Shown here in pieces: positions 1 to 8,864 of a stretch of 64,000 bases of DNA (position 1 is its first letter; every line of letters starts with the position of its first letter). The position numbers and the translations under genes are program-made. The stretch is from contig NZ_JAFBCR010000001.1 of the NCBI RefSeq assembly GCF_016907795.1, positions 186,001 to 250,000 on the forward strand. Reading direction: 5' to 3'. This DNA is from Kocuria palustris. Lineage in GTDB: Bacteria; Actinomycetota; Actinomycetes; Actinomycetales; Micrococcaceae. The notes under the pieces were generated by a model. That model worked only from the letters and a program-made list of their open reading frames with translations. It did not search any database and had not been told where the DNA came from.

Positions 1-2
1 CC

Positions 3-731
3 GCAGCCGTCGCACCTCGCCTGGCCCGGGCCCGTCGCGAGCTCGACGCCGACTGGTCCGGGCGGGCCCGTCCGGTCATCGGGGTCAACATCGGCAAGAC
101 CAAGGCGGTCGCGCTCGAGGACGCCGTGGCCGACTACCGCGCCTCGACCCGCCAGCTCGCTCCGCTGGCCGACTACATGATGGTCAACGTCTCCTCGCCG
201 AACACCCCGGGACTGCGCGAGCTGCAGGCCGTCGAGTCGCTGCGGCCCATCCTCGCCGCCGTGCGGGAGGAGTCCGAGGCCGCTGCGGGGCGCCGCATCC
301 CACTGCTCGTGAAGATCGCCCCGGACCTGGCCGATGACGACGTCCGCGCTGTTGCCGACCTGGCCCTGGAGCTGGGCCTGGACGGGATCGCCACCACGAA
401 CACGACGATCGCCCGCGATGGCCTGGGGCTGCGCACCGATCCGGGGGCGGTCGCGAAGATCGGCGCCGGAGGCCTCTCGGGCGCGCCGCTGGCCCCGCGG
501 GCCGAGGAGGTCCTGCGCATCGTCCGCGCGCACGTGGGGGACCGGCTCACGATCATCGCCGCCGGGGGAGTCGCCTCCGCCGAGGACGCCCGGCGCCGGC
601 TGGAGGCCGGTGCCGATCTGGTCCAGGGCTACACGGCCTTCCTCTACGAGGGGCCGTTCTACGCCGCCAGGATCGTGCGCGGGCTGCGTCGCGGGAGCCG
701 CCGTCCGGGCCGCCGCGCGCGCCGGGGCTGA
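3..731 (+). CDS. pyrD: Dihydroorotate dehydrogenase, class 2 (5' truncated)
   Basis: Oxidises dihydroorotate to orotate in pyrimidine synthesis; class 2 enzymes use FMN and pass electrons to membrane quinone. The frame is already open at the window edge, so the N-terminus is missing and about 242 residues are visible. Family motifs seen are [20 protein letters not shown] (FMN and substrate region), LVKIAPD, the TTNTT stretch, [16 protein letters not shown] and [10 protein letters not shown] near the C-terminus. The last 20 residues are unusually arginine-rich. A very strong hairpin follows the stop and separates the gene from the convergent DUF3043 gene. Identification is firm. Confidence 0.95.
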   Translation, partial: AAVAPRLARARRELDADWSGRARPVIGVNIGKTKAVALEDAVADYRASTRQLAPLADYMMVNVSSPNTPGLRELQAVESLRPILAAVREESEAAAGRRIPLLVKIAPDLADDDVRAVADLALELGLDGIATTNTTIARDGLGLRTDPGAVAKIGAGGLSGAPLAPRAEEVLRIVRAHVGDRLTIIAAGGVASAEDARRRLEAGADLVQGYTAFLYEGPFYAARIVRGLRRGSRRPGRRARRG

Positions 732-750
732 GCACGAGCCCTCAGGAGCG

Positions 751-788
751 GCTGAAGGCCCTCTCCCCGCGGGGAGAGGGCCTTCAGC
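751..788. terminator. Perfect 38-nt palindrome, bidirectional terminator
   Basis: Bases 751-769 are exactly complementary to 770-788, so the whole element is one palindrome. It begins 19 nt after the pyrD stop and ends 37 nt before the stop of the convergent DUF3043 gene, so it can serve both strands. There is no U-tract, as is usual for hairpins in this window. Confidence 0.85.
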
Positions 789-825
789 ACAGCTGCTCGC
801 ACCGCGCAGGAGCGAGGAGGGAGAC

Positions 826-1455
826 TCAGGAGGGGCGCTGGCCGCGCTTGACCTGGGGGCGGGGCATGCGAGTCGAGCGCAGGTTCATGGCGCGGGTCAC
901 CGCGTAGAAGCTCGTGCCGGACTCGCGGCTGCCGAACTTGCGGTTCAGGCCGCGACGCACGCCGATGACCAGCAGGATGCTGTCGAGCACCGCCATGGCG
1001 ATCAGCGCGTAGAACACGGCCACACCGATCTGCTGCAACCCGGAGGGGATCAGCAGGAAGACCAGGGCGATCAGCGCGATGGGCATGAGGACCTCCGCGA
1101 CGTTCCAGCGGGAGTCGACCCAGTCGCGCACGAAGGCCTTCTGCTCGCCCTGATCGCGTGCGGGCAGGTAGCGGCGGTCGCCGGCGGCCATCCCCTGCTG
1201 GGCCGTGAGGCGCTGCTCGCGCCGGGCGGCGCGGTCGGCCTGCTTGGCGGCCTTGCGGTCCTCCGGGACCAGCGGGCGCACGCGCGCGGCCTCCTGCTGA
1301 CGGCGCGAGGGCGTGGGACGGCCCTTGCCCTCGGTCTTGGGACCGCGGTGCCGAGCCTCGTCGTGCTCCGTCTGCTCGGCCTCCGGGGCGGCGGCCGTGG
1401 AGCCGCCGACGGGCTCGTCGGTGGTCTGTGCTTCCTTGCTTCTGCGTCCGATCAC
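826..1455 (-). CDS. DUF3043 family membrane protein
   Basis: Protein of 209 residues resembling the actinobacterial DUF3043 family, whose function is unknown to me. The first 110 residues are polar and highly charged (basic stretches around 40-85), followed by two hydrophobic segments at about 120-138 and 143-165 and a basic tail, so it should be a two-pass membrane protein with a large cytoplasmic N-terminal domain. The start is GTG. There is no Shine-Dalgarno, but TAGACT (complement of 1462-1467) ends 6 nt upstream, which points to a leaderless mRNA. It is divergent from the M20 peptidase gene. Confidence 0.8.
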   Translation of the reverse strand: MIGRRSKEAQTTDEPVGGSTAAAPEAEQTEHDEARHRGPKTEGKGRPTPSRRQQEAARVRPLVPEDRKAAKQADRAARREQRLTAQQGMAAGDRRYLPARDQGEQKAFVRDWVDSRWNVAEVLMPIALIALVFLLIPSGLQQIGVAVFYALIAMAVLDSILLVIGVRRGLNRKFGSRESGTSFYAVTRAMNLRSTRMPRPQVKRGQRPS

Positions 1456-1461
1456 CCGTCG

Positions 1462-1507
1462 AGTCTAGACGACCGCCCGCGACGCAGCGCGCTGTCGTCG
1501 CTAGGAT
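1462..1507. promoter_or_regulatory. Divergent -10 elements for DUF3043 and M20 genes
   Basis: On the minus strand TAGACT (1467-1462) lies 6 nt before the DUF3043 GTG. On the plus strand TAGGAT (1502-1507) lies 8 nt before the M20 ATG. Both spacings put the transcription start at or next to the start codon. The start codons are 60 bp apart. Confidence 0.6.
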
Positions 1508-1515
1508 CGGCGTCC

Positions 1516-2949
1516 ATGAGCGACAGCGAGCAGACACCGCCCCTGACGGCCCCCGCCCATGTGGCCGGCATCGACCGCGAGGCCTTCCGCCGGGCGGTCG
1601 ACGACGATTTCGAGACTGTGATCGATCAGCTCACCGAGCTGGTGGCGATCCCCGGCATCGCCTGGGACTCGTTCGACCAGGAGCCCCTCGAGCGATCGGC
1701 GAAGGCCGTCGCCGCGCTGATCGAGGCCGAGGGCTTCGACTCGGTCGAGATCCACGCGGCCGACGGCTCCGAGTCCCACCCGGCGATCCTGGCCCGGAGG
1801 GAAGCCGCAGAAGGGCGCCCGACGGTCCTGCTCTACGCCCACCACGATGTCCAGCCCCCAGGAGAGCTCTCCGCCTGGACCACCCCGCCGTTCGAGGCCC
1901 AGCAGCGCGACGGCCGCCTGTGGGGCCGAGGCGCAGCCGATGACAAGGCAGGCGTGCTGGCCCACGTGGCCGCCGTGCGCGTGCTGCGCCGGATACTCGG
2001 AGAGGACCACGGCCTGGGCATCACCATGTTCATCGAGGGGGAGGAGGAGGCGGGCTCCCCGCACTTCGCCGAGTTCCTGGCCCGCCACAGCTCGGCCCTG
2101 GCCGCCGATGCGATCGTCATCGCCGACTCCGCCAACTGGCAGGTCGGGGTCCCCACGCTGACCACCAGCCTTCGGGGCGTCGTGGGCGCGATCGTCGAGG
2201 TCAGCGGCGTGGACCACACCCTCCATTCCGGCGGCTACGGCGGGCCGGTGCTGGACGGGCCCACGCTGCTCTCCCGTCTGATCGCCACGCTGCACGACGA
2301 CGACGGCGCCGTGGCCGTCGAGGGCCTGCAGCGCCACGAGGGAGCCGAGAGCGGCGAGCAGCTGCACTACGACGAGCAGCAGTTCCGCGCCGATGCCGGA
2401 GTGCTGCCGGACGTCCGGCTGGCCGGGCGGGGGAGCCTGACCTCGAGGCTGTGGACGCAGCCGGCGATCTCGATCACCGGCTTCGACGCGACCGCCGTGG
2501 ATGTCGCCTCGAACACGATCGCCCCGAGCGCCCGGGCCAAGATCTCGCTGCGCATCGCCCCTGGCCAGGATCCGAAGGAGGCCGCGCGGGCCCTGGTGAG
2601 CCACCTCGAGTCGCACGCTCCCTTCGGCGCCCGGGTGGAGGTCGAGATCGAGGAGACCGGTCCCGCCTTCGCCACCGACACCTCGGCCCCTCCCGCCCAG
2701 GAGATGCTCTGGGCGCTGGGCGCGGCCTGGGGCCGTCCCAGCGTGGAGATGGGCATGGGCGGATCGATCCCGTTCACGGCCGACCTGCAGGCCATGTACC
2801 CGGAGGCCGCGATCCTCGTCACGGGGATCGAGGACCCGGACACGCGCGCCCACGGGATCGACGAGTCCCTGCATCTGGAGGACTACCGCCGAGCGATCTT
2901 CGCCGAGGCGCTGTGGCTCGCGGCTCGGGCGGCCTCGTCGGGCAGCTGA
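1516..2949 (+). CDS. M20 family dipeptidase/peptidase
   Basis: Zinc-dependent exopeptidase of the M20/M28 superfamily, 477 residues, the usual length of actinobacterial 'dipeptidase' members. Metal and catalytic motifs are visible in order: YAHHDVQP (first His ligand), GRGAADDKAG (bridging Asp), FIEGEEEAGS (catalytic Glu and Glu ligand), and a C-terminal HGIDE with the last ligand His. A dimerisation-type insert with the HTLHSGGYGG signature lies in the middle. ATG at 1516 is chosen because the frame upstream is low-quality and a TAGGAT -10 hexamer sits 8 nt before it. The substrate is unknown; the protein is cytoplasmic (no signal peptide). Confidence 0.88.
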   Translation: MSDSEQTPPLTAPAHVAGIDREAFRRAVDDDFETVIDQLTELVAIPGIAWDSFDQEPLERSAKAVAALIEAEGFDSVEIHAADGSESHPAILARREAAEGRPTVLLYAHHDVQPPGELSAWTTPPFEAQQRDGRLWGRGAADDKAGVLAHVAAVRVLRRILGEDHGLGITMFIEGEEEAGSPHFAEFLARHSSALAADAIVIADSANWQVGVPTLTTSLRGVVGAIVEVSGVDHTLHSGGYGGPVLDGPTLLSRLIATLHDDDGAVAVEGLQRHEGAESGEQLHYDEQQFRADAGVLPDVRLAGRGSLTSRLWTQPAISITGFDATAVDVASNTIAPSARAKISLRIAPGQDPKEAARALVSHLESHAPFGARVEVEIEETGPAFATDTSAPPAQEMLWALGAAWGRPSVEMGMGGSIPFTADLQAMYPEAAILVTGIEDPDTRAHGIDESLHLEDYRRAIFAEALWLAARAASSGS

Positions 2950-3106
2950 GCCGCTGCCCCGGCGCGCCGGAGCCGTCGTGCGCGCCGCGGCCGCGCGGCG
3001 GATGGACGCGGGAATGTTCTCGGGTCCACACTGGTTCCAGGTTGCAGCAAGGCTGCCACGTCCCGCTCCTCGTCTTCGAGGGCGGACAGCAAGGAGGAGA
3101 GAGCGC

Positions 3107-3475
3107 ATGACCGTCACCACCGACACCGTCACCACCGAGGGACTGCCCACGCACGGGGTCACCCTGACCGAGACCGCCGCGCAGAAGGTCAGCGCCCTGC
3201 TCGAGCAGGAGGGCCGCACCGACCTCCGCCTGCGCGTGGCCGTGCAGCCCGGCGGCTGCTCCGGTTTGATCTACCAGCTCTACTTCGACGAGCGCGTCCT
3301 CGACGGCGACGCGGCCAAGGGCTTCGACGGCGTCGAGGTCATCGTCGACAAGATGTCGGTGCCCTACCTCGAGGGCTCCACCATCGACTTCGAGGACACC
3401 ATCGAGAAGCAGGGCTTCTCCATCGACAACCCCAATGCGCAGGGCTCCTGCGCCTGCGGCGACTCCTTCAGCTGA
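3107..3475 (+). CDS. erpA: ErpA/IscA-type iron-sulfur cluster insertion protein
   Basis: A-type Fe-S carrier (HesB/IscA family), 122 residues. It holds an Fe-S cluster and delivers it to apoproteins. The three invariant cysteines are present: one in GGCSG and two in the C-terminal CACG motif. The start is ATG 3107, preceded by an AAGGAGGAGA ribosome binding site at 3091-3100. The gene stands alone, followed by a long hairpin and then the cytochrome oxidase operon, a neighbourhood usual for actinobacteria. Identification as an A-type carrier is firm; ErpA is the customary name in this group. Confidence 0.92.
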   Translation: MTVTTDTVTTEGLPTHGVTLTETAAQKVSALLEQEGRTDLRLRVAVQPGGCSGLIYQLYFDERVLDGDAAKGFDGVEVIVDKMSVPYLEGSTIDFEDTIEKQGFSIDNPNAQGSCACGDSFS

Positions 3476-3497
3476 TCCGCGCCGCGCATCGGCGCCA

Positions 3498-3533
3498 GGC
3501 CCCGCGGCTCCCCTCGAGGGGAGCTGCGGGGCC
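3498..3533 (+). terminator. Hairpin terminator after erpA
   Basis: Eighteen-bp stem (3498-3515 with 3516-3533, one G-U pair) starting 23 nt after the erpA stop, followed by TTCGTCG. Confidence 0.8.
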
Positions 3534-3598
3534 TTCGTCGTGCCGGGCTGCGAGCCCCAGCCTGGGGCGGCAGCATGCCCCGGAAACCAGGACACACG

Positions 3599-3640
3599 GC
3601 TGACGAAGTGTCAGCACGTTCGGGGCGCAGGGGGTAAACT
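3599..3640 (+). promoter_or_regulatory. Candidate ctaC promoter with overlapping inverted repeat
   Basis: TAAACT at 3635-3640 is the best -10 hexamer, giving a leader of about 70 nt. A perfect inverted repeat GCTGAC-GAAGT-GTCAGC (3599-3615) overlaps the place where the -35 box would be, so it may be an operator. No good -35 hexamer is visible. Confidence 0.45.
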
Positions 3641-3719
3641 CCAGGAGAAACCCCAGGCTCCTGACCGTCGCCAGCACTCGGACGGGCAGGACCGCGATCG
3701 AGAACAGGAAGGGCTGTCT

Positions 3720-4643
3720 GTGAGTTCGCTTTCCCGAACCGTCAGCCGACGCCGCCGGACGCTCACGCTGAGCGCACTCGGAGGCGCAGCGCTGCTCGCC
3801 CTGACGGGCTGCTCCGCGGAGCTGAACCAGCAGGTCCGCAACGGATTCATGCCGGTGGGGGACTCTGCCCCCACGGACAACGCTCAGGCCATCCTGGACC
3901 TGTGGGTCGGCTCGTGGATCGCGGCCATGGCCGTCGGCCTGGTGACCTGGGGCCTGATGCTGTGGTGCATGATCGCCTACCGCCGTCGCAAGAACGAGGT
4001 CGGCTATCCCCGCCAGGTCGCCTACCACCTGCCGCTGGAGATCTTCTACACCTTCGTGCCGATCGCTCTGGTCGTCACGCTGTTCGTGTTCTCGGAGCGC
4101 GTACTGGCGGACATCACCCCGCGCCATGACAACCCGGACACCACCATCCAGGTCATCGGCAAGCAGTGGGCCTGGGACTTCAACTACACCGATGACGACG
4201 TCTACTACTCGGGCACGCAGGCGCATCTGAACACGGACGGCTCGGAGGGCGTCGAGGACACGCTGCCCACGCTGTATCTGCCGGCCGACAGCGATATCGA
4301 GCTGGAGATCACCTCCCGCGACGTCATCCACTCGTTCTGGGTCCCCGCCTTCCTCGAGAAGATGGATATGATCCCGAACCAGACCAACTACCTGTCGTTC
4401 ACCACCGGCGATGAGGGCACCTTCCAGGGCAAGTGCGCCGAGCTGTGCGGCGAGTACCACTCGGAGATGCTCTTCAACGTCGAGATCGTCTCCCAGGAGG
4501 AGTACGACCAGCAGATGCAGACTCTGCGCGACCAGGGCAACACCGGCCAGCTCGGCACCGAGTACGACCGCAACCCGAACACCAATGACGAAGCGATCGA
4601 GAACCAGGACTCCATGCCCGGCTCGACGTACGACGAGAACTGA
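3720..4643 (+). CDS. ctaC: Cytochrome c oxidase subunit II (aa3 type)
   Basis: Subunit II of the aa3 oxidase carries the CuA centre that receives electrons from the cytochrome bcc complex. The 307-residue product starts at GTG 3720 (AGGAAGGG at 3706-3713). An Arg-rich n-region, hydrophobic stretch and lipobox LTGC give a predicted lipoprotein signal peptide. Two membrane helices follow (about residues 60-85 and 105-125). The CuA ligands are VIHSFW (His) and [12 protein letters not shown] (two Cys, His, Met). A QWAWDF aromatic patch is present. The acidic, Asn/Gln-rich tail of about 45 residues resembles other actinobacterial members. First gene of ctaC-ctaD-ctaF. Confidence 0.96.
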   Translation: MSSLSRTVSRRRRTLTLSALGGAALLALTGCSAELNQQVRNGFMPVGDSAPTDNAQAILDLWVGSWIAAMAVGLVTWGLMLWCMIAYRRRKNEVGYPRQVAYHLPLEIFYTFVPIALVVTLFVFSERVLADITPRHDNPDTTIQVIGKQWAWDFNYTDDDVYYSGTQAHLNTDGSEGVEDTLPTLYLPADSDIELEITSRDVIHSFWVPAFLEKMDMIPNQTNYLSFTTGDEGTFQGKCAELCGEYHSEMLFNVEIVSQEEYDQQMQTLRDQGNTGQLGTEYDRNPNTNDEAIENQDSMPGSTYDEN

Positions 4644-4657
4644 GGGACGGAGAGAAT

Positions 4658-6403
4658 ATGACCACTCTCGAGTACTCAGCCAATGACTCCGCCGCGGTCG
4701 CACCGCGGGTCGTGCCCCGCTCCAAGGGCCGGATCATCGTCAGCTGGCTGACCACCACGGACCACAAGACGCTCGGGTACATGTACCTGATCACGTCCTT
4801 CGCCTTCTTCTGCCTCGGCGGCGTCATGGCGCTGCTGATCCGTGCAGAGCTCTTCGCTCCCGGCATGCAGATCCTGGAGACCAAGGAGCAGTACAACCAG
4901 CTGTTCACCATGCACGGCACGGTGATGCTGCTGATGTTCGGAACCCCGCTGTTCATCGGCCTGGCCAACGTGCTGGTGCCGCTGCAGATCGGCGCGCCGG
5001 ATGTCGCCTTCCCGCGACTGAACGCGCTGGCCTTCTGGTTCTTCATATTCGGCTCGACCGTCGTCGTGATCGGCTTCCTGACCCCGCAGGGCGCCGCGTC
5101 CTTCGGCTGGTTCGCCTACGCTCCGCTGAACTCCACCACGTTCTCGCCGGGAGTCGGCGGCGACCTCTGGGTCTTCGGCCTGGTCCTGCAGGGCTTCGGC
5201 ACGATCATGGGCGGCGTCAACTTCATCACCACGATCCTGTGCATGCGGGCTCCGGGCATGACCATGTGGCGCATGCCGGTGTTCGTCTGGACCTCGCTGA
5301 TCACCGCGCTGCTGATCATCATGATCTTCCCGCCGCTGGCGGCCGCGCTGTTCGCACTGGGCATGGACCGTCGACTGGGCGGGCACATCTTCGACGCCGA
5401 GAACGGCGGCGCGATCCTGTGGCAGCACCTGTTCTGGTTCTTCGGCCACCCCGAGGTCTACGTGCTGGCGCTGCCGTTCTTCGGCATCGTCTCGGAGATC
5501 ATCCCGGTGTTCTCCCGCAAGCCGCTGTTCGGCTATGTCGGCCTGGTCTTCGCGACCATCGCCATCGGCGCGCTGTCCGTGACCGTGTGGGCCCACCACA
5601 TGTACGTCACCGGCTCGGTCATGCTCGGGTTCTTCTCGTTCATGACCATGATGATCGCGGTGCCCACGGGCGTGAAGTTCTTCAACTGGATCGGCACCAT
5701 GTGGCAGGGCTCGATCACCTTCGAGACTCCCATGCTGTGGGTCCTGGGCTTCCTGTTCACGTTCCTCTTCGGCGGCCTGACCGGCGTCATCCTGGCCACC
5801 CCGCCGCTGGACTTCCAAGTCTCGGACTCCTACTTCGTGGTCGCCCATTTCCACTACGTGATCTTCGGCACTGTCGTGTTCGGCATGTTCGCCGCGTTCT
5901 ACTTCTGGTGGCCCAAGTTCACCGGCAAGATGCTCAACGAGCGTGTCGGCAAGGTCCACTTCTGGATGCTCTTCGTGGGCTTCCACATGACCTTCCTGAT
6001 CCAGCACTGGCTCGGTGTGGTGGGCATGCCCCGCCGCTACGCCGATTACATGCCGGAGGACGGGTTCACGTTCATGAACCAGTTCTCGACCATCGGCGCC
6101 TTCCTGCTGGCAGCCTCGATGGTCCCGTTCTTCTGGAACGTGTACATCACGCACAAGCGCGGCAGGAAGGTCGAGGTCGACGATCCCTGGGGCTTCGGCG
6201 GCTCGCTCGAGTGGGCGACGTCCTGCCCGCCCCCGCGGCACAACTTCGTCTCGCTGCCGCGCATCCGCTCGGAGCGCCCGGCCCTGGACCTGCACCACCC
6301 GGAGCTGGCGGCCCTGTCGCCGGATCCTCACACCGGTGACACCGAGGCCAACCCGACCGAGCGGGATCGCCGCGAGCACGACACCATGGAGGCCACCCGA
6401 TGA
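4658..6403 (+). CDS. ctaD: Cytochrome c oxidase subunit I
   Basis: Catalytic subunit of the aa3 oxidase with haem a, haem a3 and CuB; reduces O2 and pumps protons. It has 581 residues and about twelve membrane helices. The haem a ligand lies in MHGTVML, the CuB ligand and cross-linked His-Tyr pair in [10 protein letters not shown], CuB ligands in AHHMYV, and the two haem ligands in HFHYVI. The N-terminal TDHKTLG and C-terminal [20 protein letters not shown] motifs are typical. ATG 4658 follows a GGACGGAGAGAA ribosome binding region 14 nt after ctaC. It overlaps ctaF by 4 nt, suggesting translational coupling. Confidence 0.97.
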   Translation: MTTLEYSANDSAAVAPRVVPRSKGRIIVSWLTTTDHKTLGYMYLITSFAFFCLGGVMALLIRAELFAPGMQILETKEQYNQLFTMHGTVMLLMFGTPLFIGLANVLVPLQIGAPDVAFPRLNALAFWFFIFGSTVVVIGFLTPQGAASFGWFAYAPLNSTTFSPGVGGDLWVFGLVLQGFGTIMGGVNFITTILCMRAPGMTMWRMPVFVWTSLITALLIIMIFPPLAAALFALGMDRRLGGHIFDAENGGAILWQHLFWFFGHPEVYVLALPFFGIVSEIIPVFSRKPLFGYVGLVFATIAIGALSVTVWAHHMYVTGSVMLGFFSFMTMMIAVPTGVKFFNWIGTMWQGSITFETPMLWVLGFLFTFLFGGLTGVILATPPLDFQVSDSYFVVAHFHYVIFGTVVFGMFAAFYFWWPKFTGKMLNERVGKVHFWMLFVGFHMTFLIQHWLGVVGMPRRYADYMPEDGFTFMNQFSTIGAFLLAASMVPFFWNVYITHKRGRKVEVDDPWGFGGSLEWATSCPPPRHNFVSLPRIRSERPALDLHHPELAALSPDPHTGDTEANPTERDRREHDTMEATR

Positions 6404-6804
6404 AGGCAACGATCCAGGTCATGTGGCTGCTGACGGCGTTCTGCATCGTCGTGGGCTTCATCTACGGGTTCGTGACCGACTTCCACGAGCTGGCCGGCTT
6501 CCCGGCCCTGCTGGCCGTCGGCGTGATGTCCGCCTTCCTCGCGGTCTACTTCCAGCTGACGCTGCGTAGCGCCAAGGCGATGCTCCCTGAGGATGACCTC
6601 GAGGGCGAGATCTCGGACAGCGCCGGCGACTACGGGCACTTCTCCCCGTGGTCCTGGACGCCGCTGCTGTTCGGCGCCGGTGCCATGATCTTCGTGCTCG
6701 GCCTGGCCATCGACTGGTGGATCGTGGGCCTCGCGTTCCCGATCGCCATGCTCGGCGTGTTCGGAATGGTCTTCGAGCACAGCCGCGGAGAGCACGCCCA
6801 CTGA
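6400..6804 (+). CDS. ctaF: Cytochrome c oxidase subunit IV, actinobacterial type
   Basis: Small accessory membrane subunit of the actinobacterial aa3 oxidase, 134 residues with four hydrophobic segments in two pairs (about 8-27, 33-52, 86-103 and 106-125) and an acidic loop between. The pattern FxxWSWTPLL and the C-terminal [10 protein letters not shown] are characteristic of the family. The start overlaps the ctaD stop (ATGA). The gene ends the operon at a hairpin. Confidence 0.92.
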   Translation: MKATIQVMWLLTAFCIVVGFIYGFVTDFHELAGFPALLAVGVMSAFLAVYFQLTLRSAKAMLPEDDLEGEISDSAGDYGHFSPWSWTPLLFGAGAMIFVLGLAIDWWIVGLAFPIAMLGVFGMVFEHSRGEHAH

Positions 6805-6824
6805 TCTCCGGCTCCGTCGGTCGA

Positions 6825-6863
6825 GGGCCCCGCCGTTCCCTGAAAGGAGCGGCGGCGCCTTTC
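6825..6863 (+). terminator. Hairpin terminator after ctaF
   Basis: Ten-bp stem 6830-6839 with 6846-6855 (one G-U), loop CTGAAA, and further pairing outside after a small mismatch. It is followed by TTTC. It lies 26 nt past the ctaF stop. Confidence 0.7.
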
Positions 6864-6977
6864 GCATGTCCGGGTGCAGGCTGCTGAGGCGGCCGAGCGC
6901 CCACCTGCCTGGGACGGACTTGATGCTGGGCCGTCGTCCAGTGGGGCATCGCCGCATGTCACTGCGTGACGGCGGAA

Positions 6978-7006
6978 TTGGGAGGTCTGCATCCCGGTCC
7001 TAGGCT
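6978..7006 (+). promoter_or_regulatory. Promoter of the ABC transporter operon
   Basis: TTGGGA (6978-6983), a 17-bp spacer and TAGGCT (7001-7006) form one of the clearest sigma-70 type promoters in the window. The predicted start at about 7013 gives a leader of about 60 nt. Nothing else is evident in the 6864-7071 gap. Confidence 0.65.
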
Positions 7007-7071
7007 GAGCCGGGTCCGCGGCGATCGCTCGACTCCTCGACTCGCCGACGCCCCCTCGAAGGCCGGAGCCC

Positions 7072-8043
7072 ATGGACAGCCGTTCGCCCTCCACCCCCGA
7101 GCCGGACAGCCCCGTGCGGGTGCTGCCGGCTCGCCACCCCTGGCGCAGCCTCGCCTCGATGCTCGGCGTCATCGTCATCCTGGTCATCGTCTGGGCCCTG
7201 ATCACCAACCCCCGCTGGCAGTGGGGAGTCGTGGCGCAGTGGTTCACCGCCGAGTCGATCATGCGAGGCCTGGGGCTGACGCTGTCACTGACGGCCATCG
7301 CCGGCGTCGCCGGGTTCGTGCTCGGCTTCGCGCTGGCCCTGCTGCGGATGTCGAGCTCGCCGGTGCTCGCGGGACTGGCCTGGACCTACATCTGGATCTT
7401 CCGATCCGTGCCGCTGCTCGTGCAGCTGCTGCTCTGGTACAACATCGGCTATCTCTACGAGACGCTCGTCCTGGGCATCCCGTTCACCGACGTGGTCCTC
7501 TTCGAGGCGAGCACCACGGAGCTCGTCGGGAAGTTCGCCGCCGCCGCCCTGGGACTGAGCCTGCATCAGGCCGCCTACGCCGCCGAGATCATCCGCGGCG
7601 GCATCCTCTCGGTGGATGCGGGGCAGCTCGAGGCGGCCAAGGCGCTCGGGCTTCCGGCATGGCGGCGATCCGTGGGGATCGTGCTGCCGCAGGCCCTGCG
7701 CGCGATCCTGCCCCCGGCCTTCAACGAGATCATCAGCCTGGTCAAGGGCACCTCGATCGTCTACGTCCTGGCGCTGGGGGATCTGTTCTACACGGCGCAG
7801 ATCATCTACTCGCGCACCAACGAGGTCATCCCGATGCTCATGGTCGCCACCATCTGGTACATCGTGATCACCACTGCGCTGAACATCGTCCAGTACTACG
7901 TCGAGCGGCGGGTCGCGCGCGGTGCGGTGCGCACCTTGCCGTCCACCCCCTGGCAGCGGGTGCGCGCACGGCTGGCGAGTGAGCGGGCCGACGCCCGCGA
8001 GCGGAAGAGGACCCGGCTGCACACGGAAGGGAGCTCGCTGTGA
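7072..8043 (+). CDS. Amino-acid-type ABC transporter permease
   Basis: Inner-membrane permease of the polar amino acid family (HisM/GlnP-like), 323 residues. After a short cytoplasmic N-terminus there are about six hydrophobic segments. Family signatures are the FRSVPLLVQLLLWY stretch and the ABC-contact EAA loop (EAAKALGLPAWRRSVGIVLPQALRAILP region, about residues 187-214). The C-terminal 45 residues are basic and hydrophilic. The next gene overlaps it by 4 nt. As a single permease it should act as a homodimer. The transported solute cannot be read from the sequence; see the module-level finding for the organosulfur suggestion. Confidence 0.9.
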   Translation: MDSRSPSTPEPDSPVRVLPARHPWRSLASMLGVIVILVIVWALITNPRWQWGVVAQWFTAESIMRGLGLTLSLTAIAGVAGFVLGFALALLRMSSSPVLAGLAWTYIWIFRSVPLLVQLLLWYNIGYLYETLVLGIPFTDVVLFEASTTELVGKFAAAALGLSLHQAAYAAEIIRGGILSVDAGQLEAAKALGLPAWRRSVGIVLPQALRAILPPAFNEIISLVKGTSIVYVLALGDLFYTAQIIYSRTNEVIPMLMVATIWYIVITTALNIVQYYVERRVARGAVRTLPSTPWQRVRARLASERADARERKRTRLHTEGSSL

Positions 8044-8864
8044 GCGCGAAGGAGACGAACCGCTTGATCGAAGACCGGGTGCCCACGCGAGGACGGGTCG
8101 TGCTGGAGGGCGTGCGCAAGTCGTTCGCGGGCCGGGAGATCCTCCACGGCGTCTCCCTGAACGTCGAGCCCGGGCAGGTCGTGGTCCTGATGGGCCCGTC
8201 GGGGTCCGGGAAGTCCACGCTGCTGCGCACGATCAATCACCTGGAGGCCCAGGACGCCGGCCGGGTCACGATCGACGGCGAGATGATCGGCTACCAGCCC
8301 GAGGGCCAGGCCCTGCGCGAGCTGCCCGAGCGCGAGGTCCTGCGCCGCCGCGCTCAGGTGGGAATGGTCTTCCAGCAGTTCAACCTGTTCCCGCATATGA
8401 CGGTGGAGCAGAACATCATCGAGGCTCCTGTGCACACGCAGGGGCGCCCCCGCGCGGAGGCGCGACGCACCGCCCAGGCCCTGCTCGATCGCGTGGGGCT
8501 GGGGGACCGGGGCGGTGCCTATCCCCGCCAGCTCTCGGGCGGGCAGCAGCAGCGGGTGGCGATCGCCCGAGCCATGGCGCTGCACCCCAAGGTGCTGCTC
8601 TTCGACGAGCCGACCTCCGCCCTGGACCCCGAGCTCGTCGAGGAGGTCCTTGAGGTCATCCGGGGCCTGGCCGATGAGGGCGTGACCCTGATCGTGGTGA
8701 CCCACGAGATGTCCTTCGCCAGGGAGGTGGCCGATCACGTGGTGTTCATGGCCGACGGGGAGATCGTGGAGCAGGGCCCGCCGCAGAAGCTGTTCTCCGC
8801 CCCGCAGCATGCCCGGACCCAGGAGTTCCTGGGCCGGCACCTCGACCCGGAGTACGTGCTGTGA
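8040..8864 (+). CDS. Amino-acid-type ABC transporter ATP-binding protein
   Basis: ATPase subunit of the importer, 274 residues, GlnQ/HisP-like. Motifs are Walker [10 protein letters not shown], the Q-loop in [15 protein letters not shown], signature LSGGQQQR, Walker [13 protein letters not shown] and switch His in VTHEMSF. The GTG start lies inside the permease stop (GTGA overlap), and the next start overlaps its own stop, so all three importer genes are probably translationally coupled. Closely related ATPases serve glutamine, cystine and S-alkylcysteine importers alike, so specificity is open. Confidence 0.93.
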   Translation: MSAKETNRLIEDRVPTRGRVVLEGVRKSFAGREILHGVSLNVEPGQVVVLMGPSGSGKSTLLRTINHLEAQDAGRVTIDGEMIGYQPEGQALRELPEREVLRRRAQVGMVFQQFNLFPHMTVEQNIIEAPVHTQGRPRAEARRTAQALLDRVGLGDRGGAYPRQLSGGQQQRVAIARAMALHPKVLLFDEPTSALDPELVEEVLEVIRGLADEGVTLIVVTHEMSFAREVADHVVFMADGEIVEQGPPQKLFSAPQHARTQEFLGRHLDPEYVL

